Source: Pseudomonas oligotrophica (GTDB lineage Bacteria > Pseudomonadota > Gammaproteobacteria > Pseudomonadales > Pseudomonadaceae). From it: a stretch of DNA of 64,000 nucleotides. Positions 48,007 to 57,942 of this stretch are shown here, piece after piece. The notes below the pieces were generated by a model that made no database searches, was not told where the DNA came from, and worked only from the letters and a program-made list of their open reading frames with translations. Position 1 is the stretch's first letter, and each line of letters begins with the position of its first letter. Location: contig NZ_JAKJRU010000005.1 in assembly GCF_021726475.1 (NCBI RefSeq), positions 186,001 to 250,000 of the forward strand. Direction: 5' to 3'. The position numbers and the translations under genes are program-made.

Positions 48007-48151
48007 GTTCACCTCCAGGCTGCAGCGCGTGCGCCGCCACGCCACGCAGACGGCTTTCTGACCGCGACGCCGATCAGCATCCGGGCCTGCGCCCGGACAA
48101 TCGCGAACCGTCTCGTTTCACTATAGTTGCCCCCCGGGCGCGCCGGCGGTT

Positions 48152-51088
48152 TCAGCAGTCCGCGGCGCCGGCCAGCAGGGCGCGGAAGAGTTCGAAGGGC
48201 AAGGGCTTGCTGAACAGGTAGCCCTGGTAGCGGTGGCAACCCTGTCGCTGGAGCATCTTGAGCTGCGCGGGCTGCTCGACGCCCTCGGCGACCACCGACA
48301 GGTTGAGGCCGTCGGCCATGCTGACGATGGCGCGGATGATCTGCGCATCGTTGCCGTCGACCAGCGCATCGCGCACGAACGACTGGTCGATCTTCAGCTC
48401 GTCCACCGGCAGGCGCTTGAGGTAGGTGAGCGACGAATAGCCGGTGCCGAAGTCGTCCATGGCGAAGCGGACGCCCAGCTGGCGCAACCGGCGCATCTTG
48501 GCGATGGTGTCGTCCAGGTTCTGGATGACGATGCCCTCGGTGATCTCCAGCGTGATGGCCTGCTGCGGCAGCTCGCTGCGCCCCAGCGCCCTGGCGACCC
48601 GCTCGACGAAGTCCTGCTGGCGGAACTGCCGCGGGCTGATGTTGACGCTGAGGCTGAACGCGGCGGGGTCCACCAGGCCCTCGGCGTGCAGGCATGCGGC
48701 GATCCGGCAGGCCTGCTCGATCACCCAGTCGCCGACCTCGATGATCAAGCCGCTTTCCTCCAGCACGGCGATGAACGAGGCCGGCGACTGCATGCCCTGC
48801 TCTGGGTGGCGCCAGCGCAGCAGCGCCTCGGCGCCGATGATGCGGCCGTCACGGGCATCCACCTGTGGTTGCAGGTGCAGCTCGAACTCGTCGCGCGCCA
48901 GTGCCTGGCGCAGGTCCTGCTCGAGCCGCAGGCGGGTGCTGGCGGCGTCCTGCATGCTGGAGTGGAAGATCTGGATGGCGTTGCGCCCGGCATCCTTGGC
49001 GCGATAGAGGGCGATGTCGGCGCGCTTGAGCAGGTCGGCCGGCGAGTCGCCGTGGTCGGGAATCAGGGCGATGCCGATGCTCGGCGTGACGCGCAGTTGC
49101 TGGCCGTCGAACAGCATCGGCTCGGCGAGCAGCTGGCGCAGTTTCTCGGCGACCGAGCGGACATGCAGGATGACTTCCGCGCGCCGGCCTTCCAGGCCGG
49201 TGAGCAGCACCACGAACTCGTCGCCACCCAGGCGCGCGACGGTGTCTTCCTGGCGCACGCTGGCCTCCAGGCGGGCGGTGATCAGCTTGAGCACCGCATC
49301 GCCGACCGGGTGGCCGAGCGAGTCGTTGATGTGCTTGAAATGGTCGAGATCGAGGAAGAGCAGGGCGCCGCGCATGTCGTGGCGCTTGAGCAGCGCGCTC
49401 TGCTGGCTGAGACGGTCCATCAGCAGCGTGCGGTTGGGCAGGTTGGTCAGCGGGTCGTGGTAGGCCATGTGCAGCACCTGCGCCTGGGCGGCCTTGAGCT
49501 GGCTGATGTCGCGTGCGGTCAGCAGCAGGCACTGCTGGCCGTTGAGTTCGATGGGCTCGGCCGAAACCTCGATGTGGCGGCTCTGCCCGCTGCGGTCCAG
49601 GGCGAGCATTTCCATGTTCCTGACCCGGCCGTCCCGGCGTAGCCGCTGCATCAGCAGCTCGCGTTGCCCGCCCTGCCACAGCGCGAGCTCGGCGGCGGTG
49701 CGGCCGATGGTTTCCTCCGGGCGATAGCCGGTGAGCCGGTGGAAGCCGTCGTTGACCTCGAGGAAGCGCCCGCTGTTGCGCTCGGTGATGGTGATGGCGT
49801 CGGGGCTGGCGCGAAAGGCGGTGGCGAAGCGTGCCTCGCTGGCGCGCAGCGCCGCCTCGGCCTGCTGGCGCGTGGTGATGTCGCGGAAGGTGGTGATGAT
49901 GCTCAGCCGCCGCTCGATGCGGATGAAGCGCGACGACACCACGCAGGTGAGGATGCGCCCGTCGCGCGTGCGGAACTGCACCTCGGCGTTGTCCAGGCCG
50001 TGCTGGTCGCGCAGCTGGGCATAGAGTTCGGCGCGGCGCCGCTCGTCCAGCCAGAAGCCGATCTCCGGCGCGCTGCGGCCGACGATCTCCTGTGGCGCCC
50101 AGCCGAAGGTCTCGCAGAAGCTGGGGTTGACCTCCAGGAAGCGGCCGTCGCCGATGCGGGTCAGGCAGATGGGGTCGGGGCTGGCCTGGAACAGGGTGGC
50201 GAACTTCTCCTCCGAGGCGCTCAGGCGCTGTTCGCGCTGCACCCGCTCGCTGATGTCCATGATGATGCCGGCCATGCGCTGCGGCCGGCCGGCGGCGTCG
50301 CGGTAGAGCTTGGCCGTACTTTCCAGGTGGCGGGTCTGGCCGTTCGGTCCGGTGGCGCGGTAGGTGACCTGGTATTCCTGGCGCTGCCCGGCGAGCAGTT
50401 CCTGGTAGACCTGGCGCATCCGCCGCCGGTCCTCGTCGGCCACGCAGGCGAAGAAATCCCGGAACGGTCCGTGGTACGGCCCGCTCGTCACGCCCTGCAG
50501 ATCCGAGGCGCGCGCCGAGGCGTAGAGGGTGTTGTTCGGAATGTCCCAATCCCAGGTGCCCAGGCGGACCGATTCCAGGGCCAGCTGCAGGCGCTCCTGG
50601 CTGTCGCGCAGCGCCTCGGCCTGCCGATGCTGCTCGGTGCAGTCGTGCGCCACGCCGACATACACCGGGCCCTGGGCGGTCTGGTGGCGCTGGCCGGTGA
50701 TCTCCAGCCAGCGCAGCGAGCCGTCCGGCCAGCGCACCCGGTGCTCCAGGCGCAGGTGCTCGAGGGCGTTGCGCACCGCGGATTCGAAGGTCGCGGCCAC
50801 GACCGGACGATCGGCCTCGGGAACCAGTTGCAGGTAGTCCAGGCCCTGCGAGCCCAGCGCCTGGTCATCGAGGCCGAACAGCGCCTGCGCCTGGCGCGAC
50901 CAGATCACCCGGCCGCTGTGCAGCTCCCAGGACCAGACGCCGAAGCGTGCCTGGCCGAGCACCGCGAGCAAGGATTCGCTGTCCTGCCAGGGCTGTTCGT
51001 GGGGAGCGGGGATGTAGGCCTGGATGCGTGGGCGCGGCGGACGGGGTTCGTCGGTGCCAGGGGGCGGGACGCGGGGATCGTCGGTCAT
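48152..51088 (-). CDS. Multi-PAS GGDEF-EAL c-di-GMP signalling protein
   Basis: A 978-residue cytoplasmic protein. Order: four PAS/PAC sensor modules (about 41-155, 170-285, 295-410 and 418-535; note FGVWSWELHSGRVIWS and RFLEVNPSFCETFGW), GGDEF (about 545-705) and EAL (about 720-965). The cyclase motif is intact (RLGGDEFVVLL). The EAL motif reads GAEALLRWRHPEQG with catalytic DDFGTGYSSLTYLKRLPVDELKIDQSFV split by the usual positions, so both activities are possible. There is no membrane segment. RbdA- or MorA-like proteins differ by having membrane anchors. Stop at 48152; 145 bases separate it from the hemoglobin gene. Confidence 0.94.
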   Translation of the reverse strand: MTDDPRVPPPGTDEPRPPRPRIQAYIPAPHEQPWQDSESLLAVLGQARFGVWSWELHSGRVIWSRQAQALFGLDDQALGSQGLDYLQLVPEADRPVVAATFESAVRNALEHLRLEHRVRWPDGSLRWLEITGQRHQTAQGPVYVGVAHDCTEQHRQAEALRDSQERLQLALESVRLGTWDWDIPNNTLYASARASDLQGVTSGPYHGPFRDFFACVADEDRRRMRQVYQELLAGQRQEYQVTYRATGPNGQTRHLESTAKLYRDAAGRPQRMAGIIMDISERVQREQRLSASEEKFATLFQASPDPICLTRIGDGRFLEVNPSFCETFGWAPQEIVGRSAPEIGFWLDERRRAELYAQLRDQHGLDNAEVQFRTRDGRILTCVVSSRFIRIERRLSIITTFRDITTRQQAEAALRASEARFATAFRASPDAITITERNSGRFLEVNDGFHRLTGYRPEETIGRTAAELALWQGGQRELLMQRLRRDGRVRNMEMLALDRSGQSRHIEVSAEPIELNGQQCLLLTARDISQLKAAQAQVLHMAYHDPLTNLPNRTLLMDRLSQQSALLKRHDMRGALLFLDLDHFKHINDSLGHPVGDAVLKLITARLEASVRQEDTVARLGGDEFVVLLTGLEGRRAEVILHVRSVAEKLRQLLAEPMLFDGQQLRVTPSIGIALIPDHGDSPADLLKRADIALYRAKDAGRNAIQIFHSSMQDAASTRLRLEQDLRQALARDEFELHLQPQVDARDGRIIGAEALLRWRHPEQGMQSPASFIAVLEESGLIIEVGDWVIEQACRIAACLHAEGLVDPAAFSLSVNISPRQFRQQDFVERVARALGRSELPQQAITLEITEGIVIQNLDDTIAKMRRLRQLGVRFAMDDFGTGYSSLTYLKRLPVDELKIDQSFVRDALVDGNDAQIIRAIVSMADGLNLSVVAEGVEQPAQLKMLQRQGCHRYQGYLFSKPLPFELFRALLAGAADC

Positions 51089-51139
51089 AGGGTACGTCTG
51101 TTCTTGTTATGCCGCCGACGTTATCGCCTGCCCGCCGGC

Positions 51140-52018
51140 TCATGCAAGCCGCCGCTCGGCGTCCAGCAGCGCCATGAAGGCGCGCGCGGCGTTGGACAGC
51201 GTCCGCTCGTCGTGCCGGATGTAGCCCAGCTGGCGTGCCAGCTGCACGCCCGGCAACGGCAGGCTCACCACCTGGGCATCGAGCATGGTGCGCGGCAGTA
51301 CGCTCCAGGCGATGCCGATCGAGACCATCATCTTGATCGTCTCCATGTAGTTGGTGCTCATGGCGATGTTCGGCGTCAGCCCTTCGCGCTCGAACAGGCG
51401 TTGGGCGATGTGGTGGGTGAAGGTATTGCCGCCAGGGAACACTGCAGGGTAGCCGGCCACGTCCGCCAGGCTGACATCCGCCTTGCTCGCCAGCGGATGC
51501 TCCGGCGCGACGACGAACTCCAGCGGGTCGTCCCAGACCGGCATCGCGCGCACCGGCGCGCTGGTATGGGGCGCCAGGGTGATCACCGCCAGCTCTGCGC
51601 GGCCATGCAGCACTTCTTCATAGGCCACCTCGGAGTCGAGGAAGCGGATGTCCAGGTTGACCCCCGGATGACGCCGGGTGAAGGCGCGCAGCAGGGGCGG
51701 CAAGCGGTGCAGGCCGATGTGGTGGCTGGTCGCCAGGCTCAGCCGGCCGGCGATCTCGCCGTTGAGGTTGGTCAGTGCGCGGCGGGTGTCATCCAGCACG
51801 TTGAGGATCTGGTAGGCGCGCGGCAGCAGGGCGCGGCCGGCCTCGGTCAGGCCGGTCTCGCGGCCGAGGCGGTCGAACAGCCGCACATCGAGCTGCTGCT
51901 CCAGCGCCGCGATGCGCTTGCTGACCGCCGGCTGGGTGAGGTGCAGGCGCTCGGCCGCCAGCGAGAAGCCGCCGGTTTCGGCGACGGCGATGAAGGCGTT
52001 GAGGTTGGCGAGGTCCAC
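51140..52018 (-). CDS. LysR-family regulator divergent from leuC
   Basis: A 292-residue LysR regulator. The N-terminal HTH is NLNAFIAVAETGGFSLAAERLHLTQPAVSKRIAALE. The effector domain contains DIRFLDSEVAYEEVLHGRAEL and MVSIGIAWSVLPRTML. It is divergent from leuCDB, with an LTTR-type dyad in the 153-base gap. PAO1 has the same arrangement (PA3122-leuC) as I recall. Control of leucine genes is inferred; the effector is unknown. Confidence 0.92.
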   Translation of the reverse strand: MDLANLNAFIAVAETGGFSLAAERLHLTQPAVSKRIAALEQQLDVRLFDRLGRETGLTEAGRALLPRAYQILNVLDDTRRALTNLNGEIAGRLSLATSHHIGLHRLPPLLRAFTRRHPGVNLDIRFLDSEVAYEEVLHGRAELAVITLAPHTSAPVRAMPVWDDPLEFVVAPEHPLASKADVSLADVAGYPAVFPGGNTFTHHIAQRLFEREGLTPNIAMSTNYMETIKMMVSIGIAWSVLPRTMLDAQVVSLPLPGVQLARQLGYIRHDERTLSNAARAFMALLDAERRLA

Positions 52019-52047
52019 GGATTTCCTCCTGGCGGGGCGAGCGTTTG

Positions 52048-52064
52048 GATTCCTTTGTGGAATC
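52048..52064. promoter_or_regulatory. LysR-type operator (T-N11-A dyad)
   Basis: GATTCCTTTGTGGAATC is a perfect 6-5-6 dyad containing T-N11-A, the LTTR recognition pattern. It lies 30 bases from the LysR start and 22 bases before the leuC -35 box, the usual position for activation and autorepression. Confidence 0.72.
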
Positions 52065-52085
52065 GAGTGGATGAAAAATATGAAT

Positions 52086-52114
52086 TTGAGTAATTCCCTG
52101 CAAGTCCCTAGGAT
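52086..52114 (+). promoter_or_regulatory. Predicted promoter of leuC-leuD
   Basis: TTGAGT (52086-52091) and TAGGAT (52109-52114) with 17-base spacing, 57 bases before the leuC start and just downstream of the LTTR dyad. Confidence 0.6.
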
Positions 52115-52171
52115 CGCCCATAAAGCGCAAGGGCTATTCGCCCGGCATAGAACCTAGATGAGGAAAGTCCG

Positions 52172-53596
52172 ATGGCCGGCAAGACGCTGTATGACAAGCT
52201 CTGGGAAATGCACGAGGTCAAGCGCCGCGACGATGGTTCGTCGCTGATCTACATCGACCGCCACATCCTCCACGAGGTGACCTCGCCGCAAGCCTTCGAA
52301 GGCCTGCGCCTGGCCAATCGCAAGCCCTGGCGCATCGATGCCAACATCGCCACCGTCGACCACAACGTGCCGACCACCCCCGACCGCAAGGCCGGTGTCG
52401 ATGCCATCGCCGATGAAACCTCGCGCATCCAGGTGCAGACGCTGGACGAGAACTGCGATGACTTCGGCATCCTCGAATTCAAGATGAACGACATCCGCCA
52501 GGGCATCGTGCATGTCATCGGCCCGGAGCAGGGTGCGACCCTGCCGGGCATGACCGTGGTCTGCGGCGACTCGCACACCTCGACCCACGGCGCCTTCGGC
52601 GCGCTGGCCCACGGCATCGGCACCTCCGAGGTCGAGCATGTGCTGGCCACCCAGTGCCTGATCGCCAAGAAGATGAAGAACATGCAGGTGCGCGTCGAAG
52701 GCCAGCTGCCGTTCGGCGTGACCGCCAAGGACATCGTGCTGGCGGTGATCGGCAAGATCGGCACCGCCGGCGGCACCGGCTACGCCATGGAGTTCGCCGG
52801 CAGTGCCATCCGCGAGCTGTCCATGGAAGGCCGCATGACCATCTGCAACATGTCCATCGAGGCCGGCGCCCGCGTCGGCATGGTGGCGGTCGACGAGAAG
52901 ACCATCGCCTACGTCGAGGGGCGCCCCTACGCGCCGAAGGGCGAGCAGTGGGAGCAGGCCGTGGCGCAATGGCGCGACCTGGTGTCCGATGCCGATGCGC
53001 AGTTCGACGCGGTGGTCGAGTTGAAGGCCGAGGAGATCAAGCCGCAGGTGTCCTGGGGCACCTCGCCGGAGATGGTCCTGGCCGTCGACGAGCGCGTGCC
53101 GGACCCGGCCGCCGAGGCCGACCCGGTCAAGCGCGGCTCGATCGAGCGCGCGCTCAAGTACATGGGCCTGGCCGCCAACCAGCCAATCACCGAGATCAAG
53201 CTGGACCGTGTGTTCATCGGCTCCTGCACCAACTCGCGCATCGAGGACCTGCGTGCCGCCGCCGAGGTCGCCAAGGGCCGCAAGGTCGCGGCCAACGTCA
53301 AGCAGGCGCTGGTGGTGCCGGGCTCGGGCCTGGTCAAGCAGCAGGCCGAGCAGGAAGGGCTGGACCGCATCTTCATCGAGGCCGGCTTCGAATGGCGCGA
53401 GCCGGGTTGCTCCATGTGCCTGGCGATGAACCCGGACAAGCTGGGCAGCGGCGAGCACTGCGCGTCCACCTCCAACCGCAACTTCGAGGGGCGCCAGGGC
53501 GCCGGCGGGCGGACCCACCTAGTCAGCCCGGCGATGGCCGCGGCTGCCGCGGTGACCGGTCACTTCATCGATGTACGCGAGCTGATCCAGGCCTGA
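52172..53596 (+). CDS. leuC: 3-isopropylmalate dehydratase large subunit LeuC
   Basis: A 474-residue aconitase-family [4Fe-4S] subunit converting 2- to 3-isopropylmalate in leucine synthesis, with LeuD. It begins [16 protein letters not shown]. Motifs: [19 protein letters not shown], the cluster cysteines [11 protein letters not shown] and [20 protein letters not shown] lies 6 bases before the ATG. LeuD follows after 11 bases. Confidence 0.98.
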   Translation: MAGKTLYDKLWEMHEVKRRDDGSSLIYIDRHILHEVTSPQAFEGLRLANRKPWRIDANIATVDHNVPTTPDRKAGVDAIADETSRIQVQTLDENCDDFGILEFKMNDIRQGIVHVIGPEQGATLPGMTVVCGDSHTSTHGAFGALAHGIGTSEVEHVLATQCLIAKKMKNMQVRVEGQLPFGVTAKDIVLAVIGKIGTAGGTGYAMEFAGSAIRELSMEGRMTICNMSIEAGARVGMVAVDEKTIAYVEGRPYAPKGEQWEQAVAQWRDLVSDADAQFDAVVELKAEEIKPQVSWGTSPEMVLAVDERVPDPAAEADPVKRGSIERALKYMGLAANQPITEIKLDRVFIGSCTNSRIEDLRAAAEVAKGRKVAANVKQALVVPGSGLVKQQAEQEGLDRIFIEAGFEWREPGCSMCLAMNPDKLGSGEHCASTSNRNFEGRQGAGGRTHLVSPAMAAAAAVTGHFIDVRELIQA

Positions 53597-53607
53597 GGAG
53601 ACGAGAC

Positions 53608-54255
53608 ATGAAAGCCTTTACCCAACACACCGGCCTGGTCTGCCCGCTCGATCGCGCCAACGTCGATACCGACCAGATCATTCCCAAGCAGTTTCTCAAG
53701 TCGATCAAGCGCACCGGCTTCGGCCCGAACCTGTTCGACGAGTGGCGCTACCTGGACGAGGGCATGCCCGGCCAGGACTGCTCGCAGCGCCCGCTGAACA
53801 AGGACTTCGTGCTCAACCAGCCACGCTACCAGGGTGCCAGCGTGCTGCTGGCGCGCGAGAACTTCGGCTGCGGCTCGTCCCGCGAGCACGCGCCCTGGGC
53901 ACTGGACGAGTACGGCTTCCGCGCGATCATCGCGCCGAGCTTCGCCGACATCTTCTTCAACAACAGCTTCAAGAACGGCCTGCTGCCGATCGTGCTGAAG
54001 GAAGAGGAAGTTGACGCCCTGTTCGCACAGGCCGAGGCCACCGAGGGCTACCGGCTGACGGTCGACCTCGCGGCGCAGACCGTGACCCGTCCCGACGGCG
54101 TGCAGTACCGCTTCGAGATCGATGCCTTCCGCAAGCACTGCCTGCTCAACGGCCTGGACGACATCGGCCTGACGCTGCAGAACGCCGAGGCGATCCGCGC
54201 GTTCGAGCAGCAGCACAAGGCGCGCAGCCCCTGGCTGTTCGGCGCGATCAAGTAA
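53608..54255 (+). CDS. leuD: 3-isopropylmalate dehydratase small subunit LeuD
   Basis: A 215-residue swivel-domain subunit. Motifs: [20 protein letters not shown] and [15 protein letters not shown]. The ATG at 53608 follows GAGGAG, 11 bases after the leuC stop. A palindromic repeat, not a gene, separates it from leuB. Confidence 0.98.
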   Translation: MKAFTQHTGLVCPLDRANVDTDQIIPKQFLKSIKRTGFGPNLFDEWRYLDEGMPGQDCSQRPLNKDFVLNQPRYQGASVLLARENFGCGSSREHAPWALDEYGFRAIIAPSFADIFFNNSFKNGLLPIVLKEEEVDALFAQAEATEGYRLTVDLAAQTVTRPDGVQYRFEIDAFRKHCLLNGLDDIGLTLQNAEAIRAFEQQHKARSPWLFGAIK

Positions 54256-54266
54256 CGCGGTGAGGG

Positions 54267-54337
54267 TAGGGTGGATGACGCTTCATCCATCCACCTTGCA
54301 GGGTTTTCGGTGGATGAAAAAAGCGTCATCCACCCTA
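54267..54337. repeat. Nested palindromic repeat between leuD and leuB
   Basis: A 71-base element. Outer arms are TAGGGTGGATGACGCTT (54267-54283) and its perfect reverse complement (54321-54337). The inner CATCCACC-like and GGTGGATG segments also pair, so the whole could form a long hairpin. It resembles a GGTGGATGACGC-type intergenic repeat common in Pseudomonas. It ends 20 bases before the leuB ATG and may influence leuD-leuB transcript processing. Confidence 0.78.
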
Positions 54338-54356
54338 CAAAAAATAGAGGAACGCA

Positions 54357-55439
54357 ATGAGCAAGCAGATTCTGGTTCTCCCGGGCGACGGCATCGGTCC
54401 GGAAATCATGGCCGAGGCGATCAAGGTCCTGCAGCTGGCCAACGACAAGTTCGGTCTCGGCTTCGAGCTGAGCTACGACGAGCTGGGCGGCGCGGCAGTG
54501 GACAAGTACGGCGTGCCGCTGGCCGATGAGACCCTCGAGCGGGCCCGCGGCGTCGACGCCATCCTGCTCGGTGCCGTGGGCGGCCCGAAGTGGGACAAGA
54601 TCGATCCGGCCATCCGCCCCGAGCGCGGCCTGCTGAAGATCCGCTCCGAACTGGGGCTGTTCGGCAACCTGCGCCCGGCGCTGCTCTATCCGCAACTGGC
54701 CGAGGCCTCCTCGCTCAAGCCGGAAATCGTCGCCGGTCTGGACATCCTGATCGTGCGCGAGCTGACCGGCGGCATCTACTTTGGCAAGCCGCGCGAAAGC
54801 AAAGTGCTAGAGAACGGCGAGCGCATGGCCTATGACACGCTGCCGTACAGCGAGAGCGAGATCCGCCGCATCGCCAAGGTCGGTTTCGACATGGCCATGG
54901 TGCGCAACAAGAAGCTCTGCTCGGTGGACAAGGCCAACGTGCTGGCGTCCAGCCAGCTATGGCGCGCCGTGGTCGAGGAAGTGGCCAAGGACTACCCCGA
55001 GGTCGAGCTGTCGCACATGTACGTGGACAACGCCGCCATGCAGCTGGTGCGCGCGCCCAAGCAGTTCGACGTGATGGTCACCGACAACATGTTCGGCGAC
55101 ATCCTGTCGGACGAGGCTTCCATGCTCACCGGTTCCATCGGCATGCTGCCGTCCGCCTCGCTGGATGCCAACAACAAGGGCATGTACGAGCCGTGCCACG
55201 GCTCGGCGCCGGACATCGCAGGTCAGGGCATCGCCAACCCGCTGGCGACCATCCTCTCGGTCTCCATGATGCTGCGCTACAGCTTTGGCGAGACGGCGGC
55301 TGCCGACGCCATCGAGCGTGCCGTCAGCGATGTGCTCGACCAGGGCCTGCGCACCGGCGACATCTGGTCCGCCGGCTGTACCAAGGTCGGTACCCAGGGC
55401 ATGGGTGATGCGGTAGTCGCGGCGCTCGCGAAGTTGTAA
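54357..55439 (+). CDS. leuB: 3-isopropylmalate dehydrogenase LeuB
   Basis: A 360-residue NAD-dependent oxidative decarboxylase. Motifs: [66 protein letters not shown], and [19 protein letters not shown], then [16 protein letters not shown] and [26 protein letters not shown] lies 7 bases before the ATG. The operon continues to asd past a weak terminator-like hairpin. Confidence 0.98.
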   Translation: MSKQILVLPGDGIGPEIMAEAIKVLQLANDKFGLGFELSYDELGGAAVDKYGVPLADETLERARGVDAILLGAVGGPKWDKIDPAIRPERGLLKIRSELGLFGNLRPALLYPQLAEASSLKPEIVAGLDILIVRELTGGIYFGKPRESKVLENGERMAYDTLPYSESEIRRIAKVGFDMAMVRNKKLCSVDKANVLASSQLWRAVVEEVAKDYPEVELSHMYVDNAAMQLVRAPKQFDVMVTDNMFGDILSDEASMLTGSIGMLPSASLDANNKGMYEPCHGSAPDIAGQGIANPLATILSVSMMLRYSFGETAAADAIERAVSDVLDQGLRTGDIWSAGCTKVGTQGMGDAVVAALAKL

Positions 55440-55445
55440 TCTTTC

Positions 55446-55468
55446 TGGCCCGTCTTGGCGGCGGGCCA
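55446..55468 (+). terminator. Terminator-like hairpin between leuB and asd
   Basis: TGGCCCG (55446-55452) pairs with CGGGCCA (55462-55468), followed by CTTTATTTA. The T-rich tail is interrupted, so partial termination or a leader structure for asd is possible. Confidence 0.5.
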
Positions 55469-55492
55469 CTTTATTTATAGGTGTAGTCAGTG

Positions 55493-56605
55493 ATGAAACG
55501 TGTAGGTCTGATCGGTTGGCGCGGCATGGTCGGTTCCGTGCTCATGCAGCGAATGCTGGAAGAGCGTGACTTCGACCTGATCGAGCCGGTGTTCTTCACC
55601 ACCTCCAACGTCGGCGGCCAGGGCCCTGCCATCGGCAAGGAAACCGCCCCTCTGAAGGACGCCTACAGCATCGACGAGCTGAAAGCGCTCGACGTGATCC
55701 TGACCTGCCAGGGTGGCGACTACACCAGCGAAGTCTTCCCCAAGCTGCGCGAAGCCGGCTGGCAGGGCTACTGGATCGATGCGGCCTCGGCGCTGCGCAT
55801 GCAGGACGACGCGGTGATCGTGCTCGATCCGGTCAACCGCCGGGTGATCGACCAGCAGCTCGATGCGGGAACCAAGAACTACATCGGCGGCAACTGCACC
55901 GTCAGCCTGATGCTCATGGGCCTTGGTGGCCTGTTCGAGGCCGGGCTGGTCGAGTGGATGAGCGCCATGACCTACCAGGCCGCTTCCGGCGCCGGCGCGC
56001 AGAACATGCGCGAACTGATCCGCCAGATGGGCGTGATCAACGCCGCGGTATCCGACGAGCTGGCCAACCCGGCGAGCGCGATCCTGGATATCGACCGCAA
56101 GGTCGCCGAGACCCAGCGTGGCGAGGCCTTCCCGGTGGACAACTTCGGCGTGCCGCTGGCCGGCAGCCTGATTCCCTACATCGACAAGGAGCTGCCCAAC
56201 GGGCAGAGTCGCGAGGAATGGAAGGCCCAGGCCGAGACCAACAAGATCCTCGGTCGCTTCAAGAGCCCGATTCCGGTCGACGGCATCTGCGTGCGGGTAG
56301 GCGCTATGCGCTGCCACAGCCAGGCGCTGACCATCAAGCTCAACAAGGATGTGCCGATTTCGGACATCGAGGGCCTGATCAGCCAGCACAACCCCTGGGT
56401 GAAGCTGGTGCCCAACCATCGCGAAGACAGCATGCGCGAGCTCAGCCCGGCCGCCGTGACCGGTACGCTGACCGTTCCGGTAGGGCGCCTGCGCAAGCTG
56501 AACATGGGGTCGCACTACCTGGGCGCCTTCACCGTCGGCGACCAGCTGTTGTGGGGCGCTGCCGAGCCGCTGCGTCGCATGCTGCGGATTCTGCTCGAGC
56601 GCTGA
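55493..56605 (+). CDS. asd: Aspartate-semialdehyde dehydrogenase
   Basis: A 370-residue enzyme reducing aspartyl phosphate for lysine, methionine, threonine and diaminopimelate synthesis. The NADP loop is [18 protein letters not shown]. The catalytic Cys is in [14 protein letters not shown], with [17 protein letters not shown]. The ATG at 55493 is chosen; the in-frame GTG at 55490 adds one residue. A strong terminator follows at 56652, so the next asd-like gene probably has its own promoter. Confidence 0.98.
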   Translation: MKRVGLIGWRGMVGSVLMQRMLEERDFDLIEPVFFTTSNVGGQGPAIGKETAPLKDAYSIDELKALDVILTCQGGDYTSEVFPKLREAGWQGYWIDAASALRMQDDAVIVLDPVNRRVIDQQLDAGTKNYIGGNCTVSLMLMGLGGLFEAGLVEWMSAMTYQAASGAGAQNMRELIRQMGVINAAVSDELANPASAILDIDRKVAETQRGEAFPVDNFGVPLAGSLIPYIDKELPNGQSREEWKAQAETNKILGRFKSPIPVDGICVRVGAMRCHSQALTIKLNKDVPISDIEGLISQHNPWVKLVPNHREDSMRELSPAAVTGTLTVPVGRLRKLNMGSHYLGAFTVGDQLLWGAAEPLRRMLRILLER

Positions 56606-56651
56606 TTCCGGCGGCGGAGGCGCACCCTCGGTGCGCTCCGCCAGCAGCAGG

Positions 56652-56686
56652 AAAGGCCTGGGTCCGGTTGCCGGACCCAGGCCTTT
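56652..56686 (+). terminator. Rho-independent terminator after asd
   Basis: A perfect 16-base stem, AAAGGCCTGGGTCCGG and its complement, with loop TTG, followed by TCATTTT. It lies 47 bases after the asd stop. Symmetric stem-flanking A and T runs may also serve the opposite strand. Confidence 0.88.
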
Positions 56687-56797
56687 TCATTTTCCGGGTC
56701 CGGCCGCCCTCGGCGCTTCGTCGCTTCGGCAAGCCGATCGATCACAGTCGGCGGGCATTCGGGTACAGTGCCGCACCAGTTCGAAGGAGAGTTGTGC

Positions 56798-57796
56798 GTG
56801 GTCGATATCGCAATCGTGGGGGCTGCCAGCCTGGAGGCGGAAGCGCTGGTGGAATTGCTGCAGGAGCGGGACTTTCCGGTTGGCGCGCTGCACCTGCTCG
56901 ACAGCGGCGATGCGCTGGGGCAGTCGCTGGCATTCGGTCAGCGCAACCTGCGCATCCGGGATGCGGCCGCGTTCGATTTCTCAGGCGTCCAGCTGGTCTT
57001 CGTCGCGGCGACGGTTGCCGATGCCGCCGTGCGCGAGACGCTGAATCGGCTGGCCTGCGACGTGATCGACCTGGCCGGTGCGCTCGAGCCTGGCGCTTCG
57101 GTCTGTGTCCTGCCCGGCGTGCGCGAGGGCAGCGTTGCGCAGATGCCAGTGCCGCGGCGCGTGCGCTGCCCGGGCACCGTTGCGGTCGCGCTGGCCACCG
57201 CGCTGGCGCCGCTGACAAGGCGGGCAACCCTGCGCCGGGTGGTGGTGACGGCCTGCCTGCCGGTTTCGGTGCGCGGACGTGGAGGCGTCAAGGAGCTGGC
57301 TCGGCAGACCGCCGAGCTGCTCAATGCCCGGCCGCTCGAGCCTCGTCTGTTCGATCGCCAGGTGGCGTTCAATCTGCTCGCCCAGGCAGAAACTCCGGAC
57401 GAGCAGGGGCATGCTCCGGCCGAGCGCCGGCTGTCTGGCGAGCTGGCGGAGTTGCTCGAGCTGCCCCGCTTGTCGGTCTCGGCGACCTTCGTCCAGGCGC
57501 CGGTATTCTTCGGCGAGAGCCTGAGCGTATCGCTGCAGTTCGAGCATCCGGTCGAGCTGGCGTTGCTGCACGAGGCGCTGGAAGCCACGCAGGATGTCGA
57601 GTTGAGCGAGGCCGGGGACTATCCCACCGCCGTCGGTGACGCGTTGGGGCAGGATGTGATTTGCGTCGGCAGGCTGCGTTCCGGCGTCGCCGATCCGTGC
57701 GAAGTCAATTTGTGGATTGTGTCTGATAACGTGCGAAAAGGCGCGGCACTCAATGCCGTGCTGTCGGGCGAGTTGTTGATAAAACACTATCCGTAA
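56798..57796 (+). CDS. Aspartate-semialdehyde dehydrogenase-like protein (USG-1 type)
   Basis: A 332-residue paralog of Asd found next to asd and fimV/truA in pseudomonads and as usg upstream of truA in E. coli. It starts MVDIAIVGAASLEAEALVELL with a degenerate cofactor loop. A Cys is retained at the catalytic position (RVRCPGTVAVALATAL), but TYQAASGAG is replaced by TACLPVSVRGRGGVKEL. Normal Asd activity is therefore doubtful. The start is GTG at 56798, 7 bases after AAGGAGA; a TTG two codons earlier is less well placed. Confidence 0.88.
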   Translation: MVDIAIVGAASLEAEALVELLQERDFPVGALHLLDSGDALGQSLAFGQRNLRIRDAAAFDFSGVQLVFVAATVADAAVRETLNRLACDVIDLAGALEPGASVCVLPGVREGSVAQMPVPRRVRCPGTVAVALATALAPLTRRATLRRVVVTACLPVSVRGRGGVKELARQTAELLNARPLEPRLFDRQVAFNLLAQAETPDEQGHAPAERRLSGELAELLELPRLSVSATFVQAPVFFGESLSVSLQFEHPVELALLHEALEATQDVELSEAGDYPTAVGDALGQDVICVGRLRSGVADPCEVNLWIVSDNVRKGAALNAVLSGELLIKHYP

Positions 57797-57901
57797 AAGA
57801 TACTTGCCCGGAAATTCGAAGAACTATTCTAGCTGTTGGCGCTGGAAAGGCTTATCACTGTTGGGGGCGCCAATGCGGCGCGGGCAGTGGCTTTGAGACC
57901 C

Positions 57902-57918
57902 TTCTCGAAGTTCGAGAA
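57902..57918. promoter_or_regulatory. Perfect dyad in the fimV leader
   Basis: TTCTCGAAGTTCGAGAA: two perfect 8-base arms around one G, 24 bases before the fimV ATG. It could be an operator or a hairpin shielding the leader. No factor is known to me for this site. Confidence 0.55.
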
Positions 57919-57942
57919 AAGGATAAACAAGGGAAGTAGATA

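Noticed and set aside
48080..48097. TCCGGGC-N4-GCCCGGA hairpin between the hemoglobin and GGDEF-EAL genes
   Set aside because: Stable but without a T-tract on either strand; could be a leader structure of the hemoglobin gene, unsupported.
49664..52093. About 809-codon plus-strand frame opposite the GGDEF-EAL and LysR genes
   Set aside because: It spans two good minus-strand genes and has no domain or ribosome site of its own.
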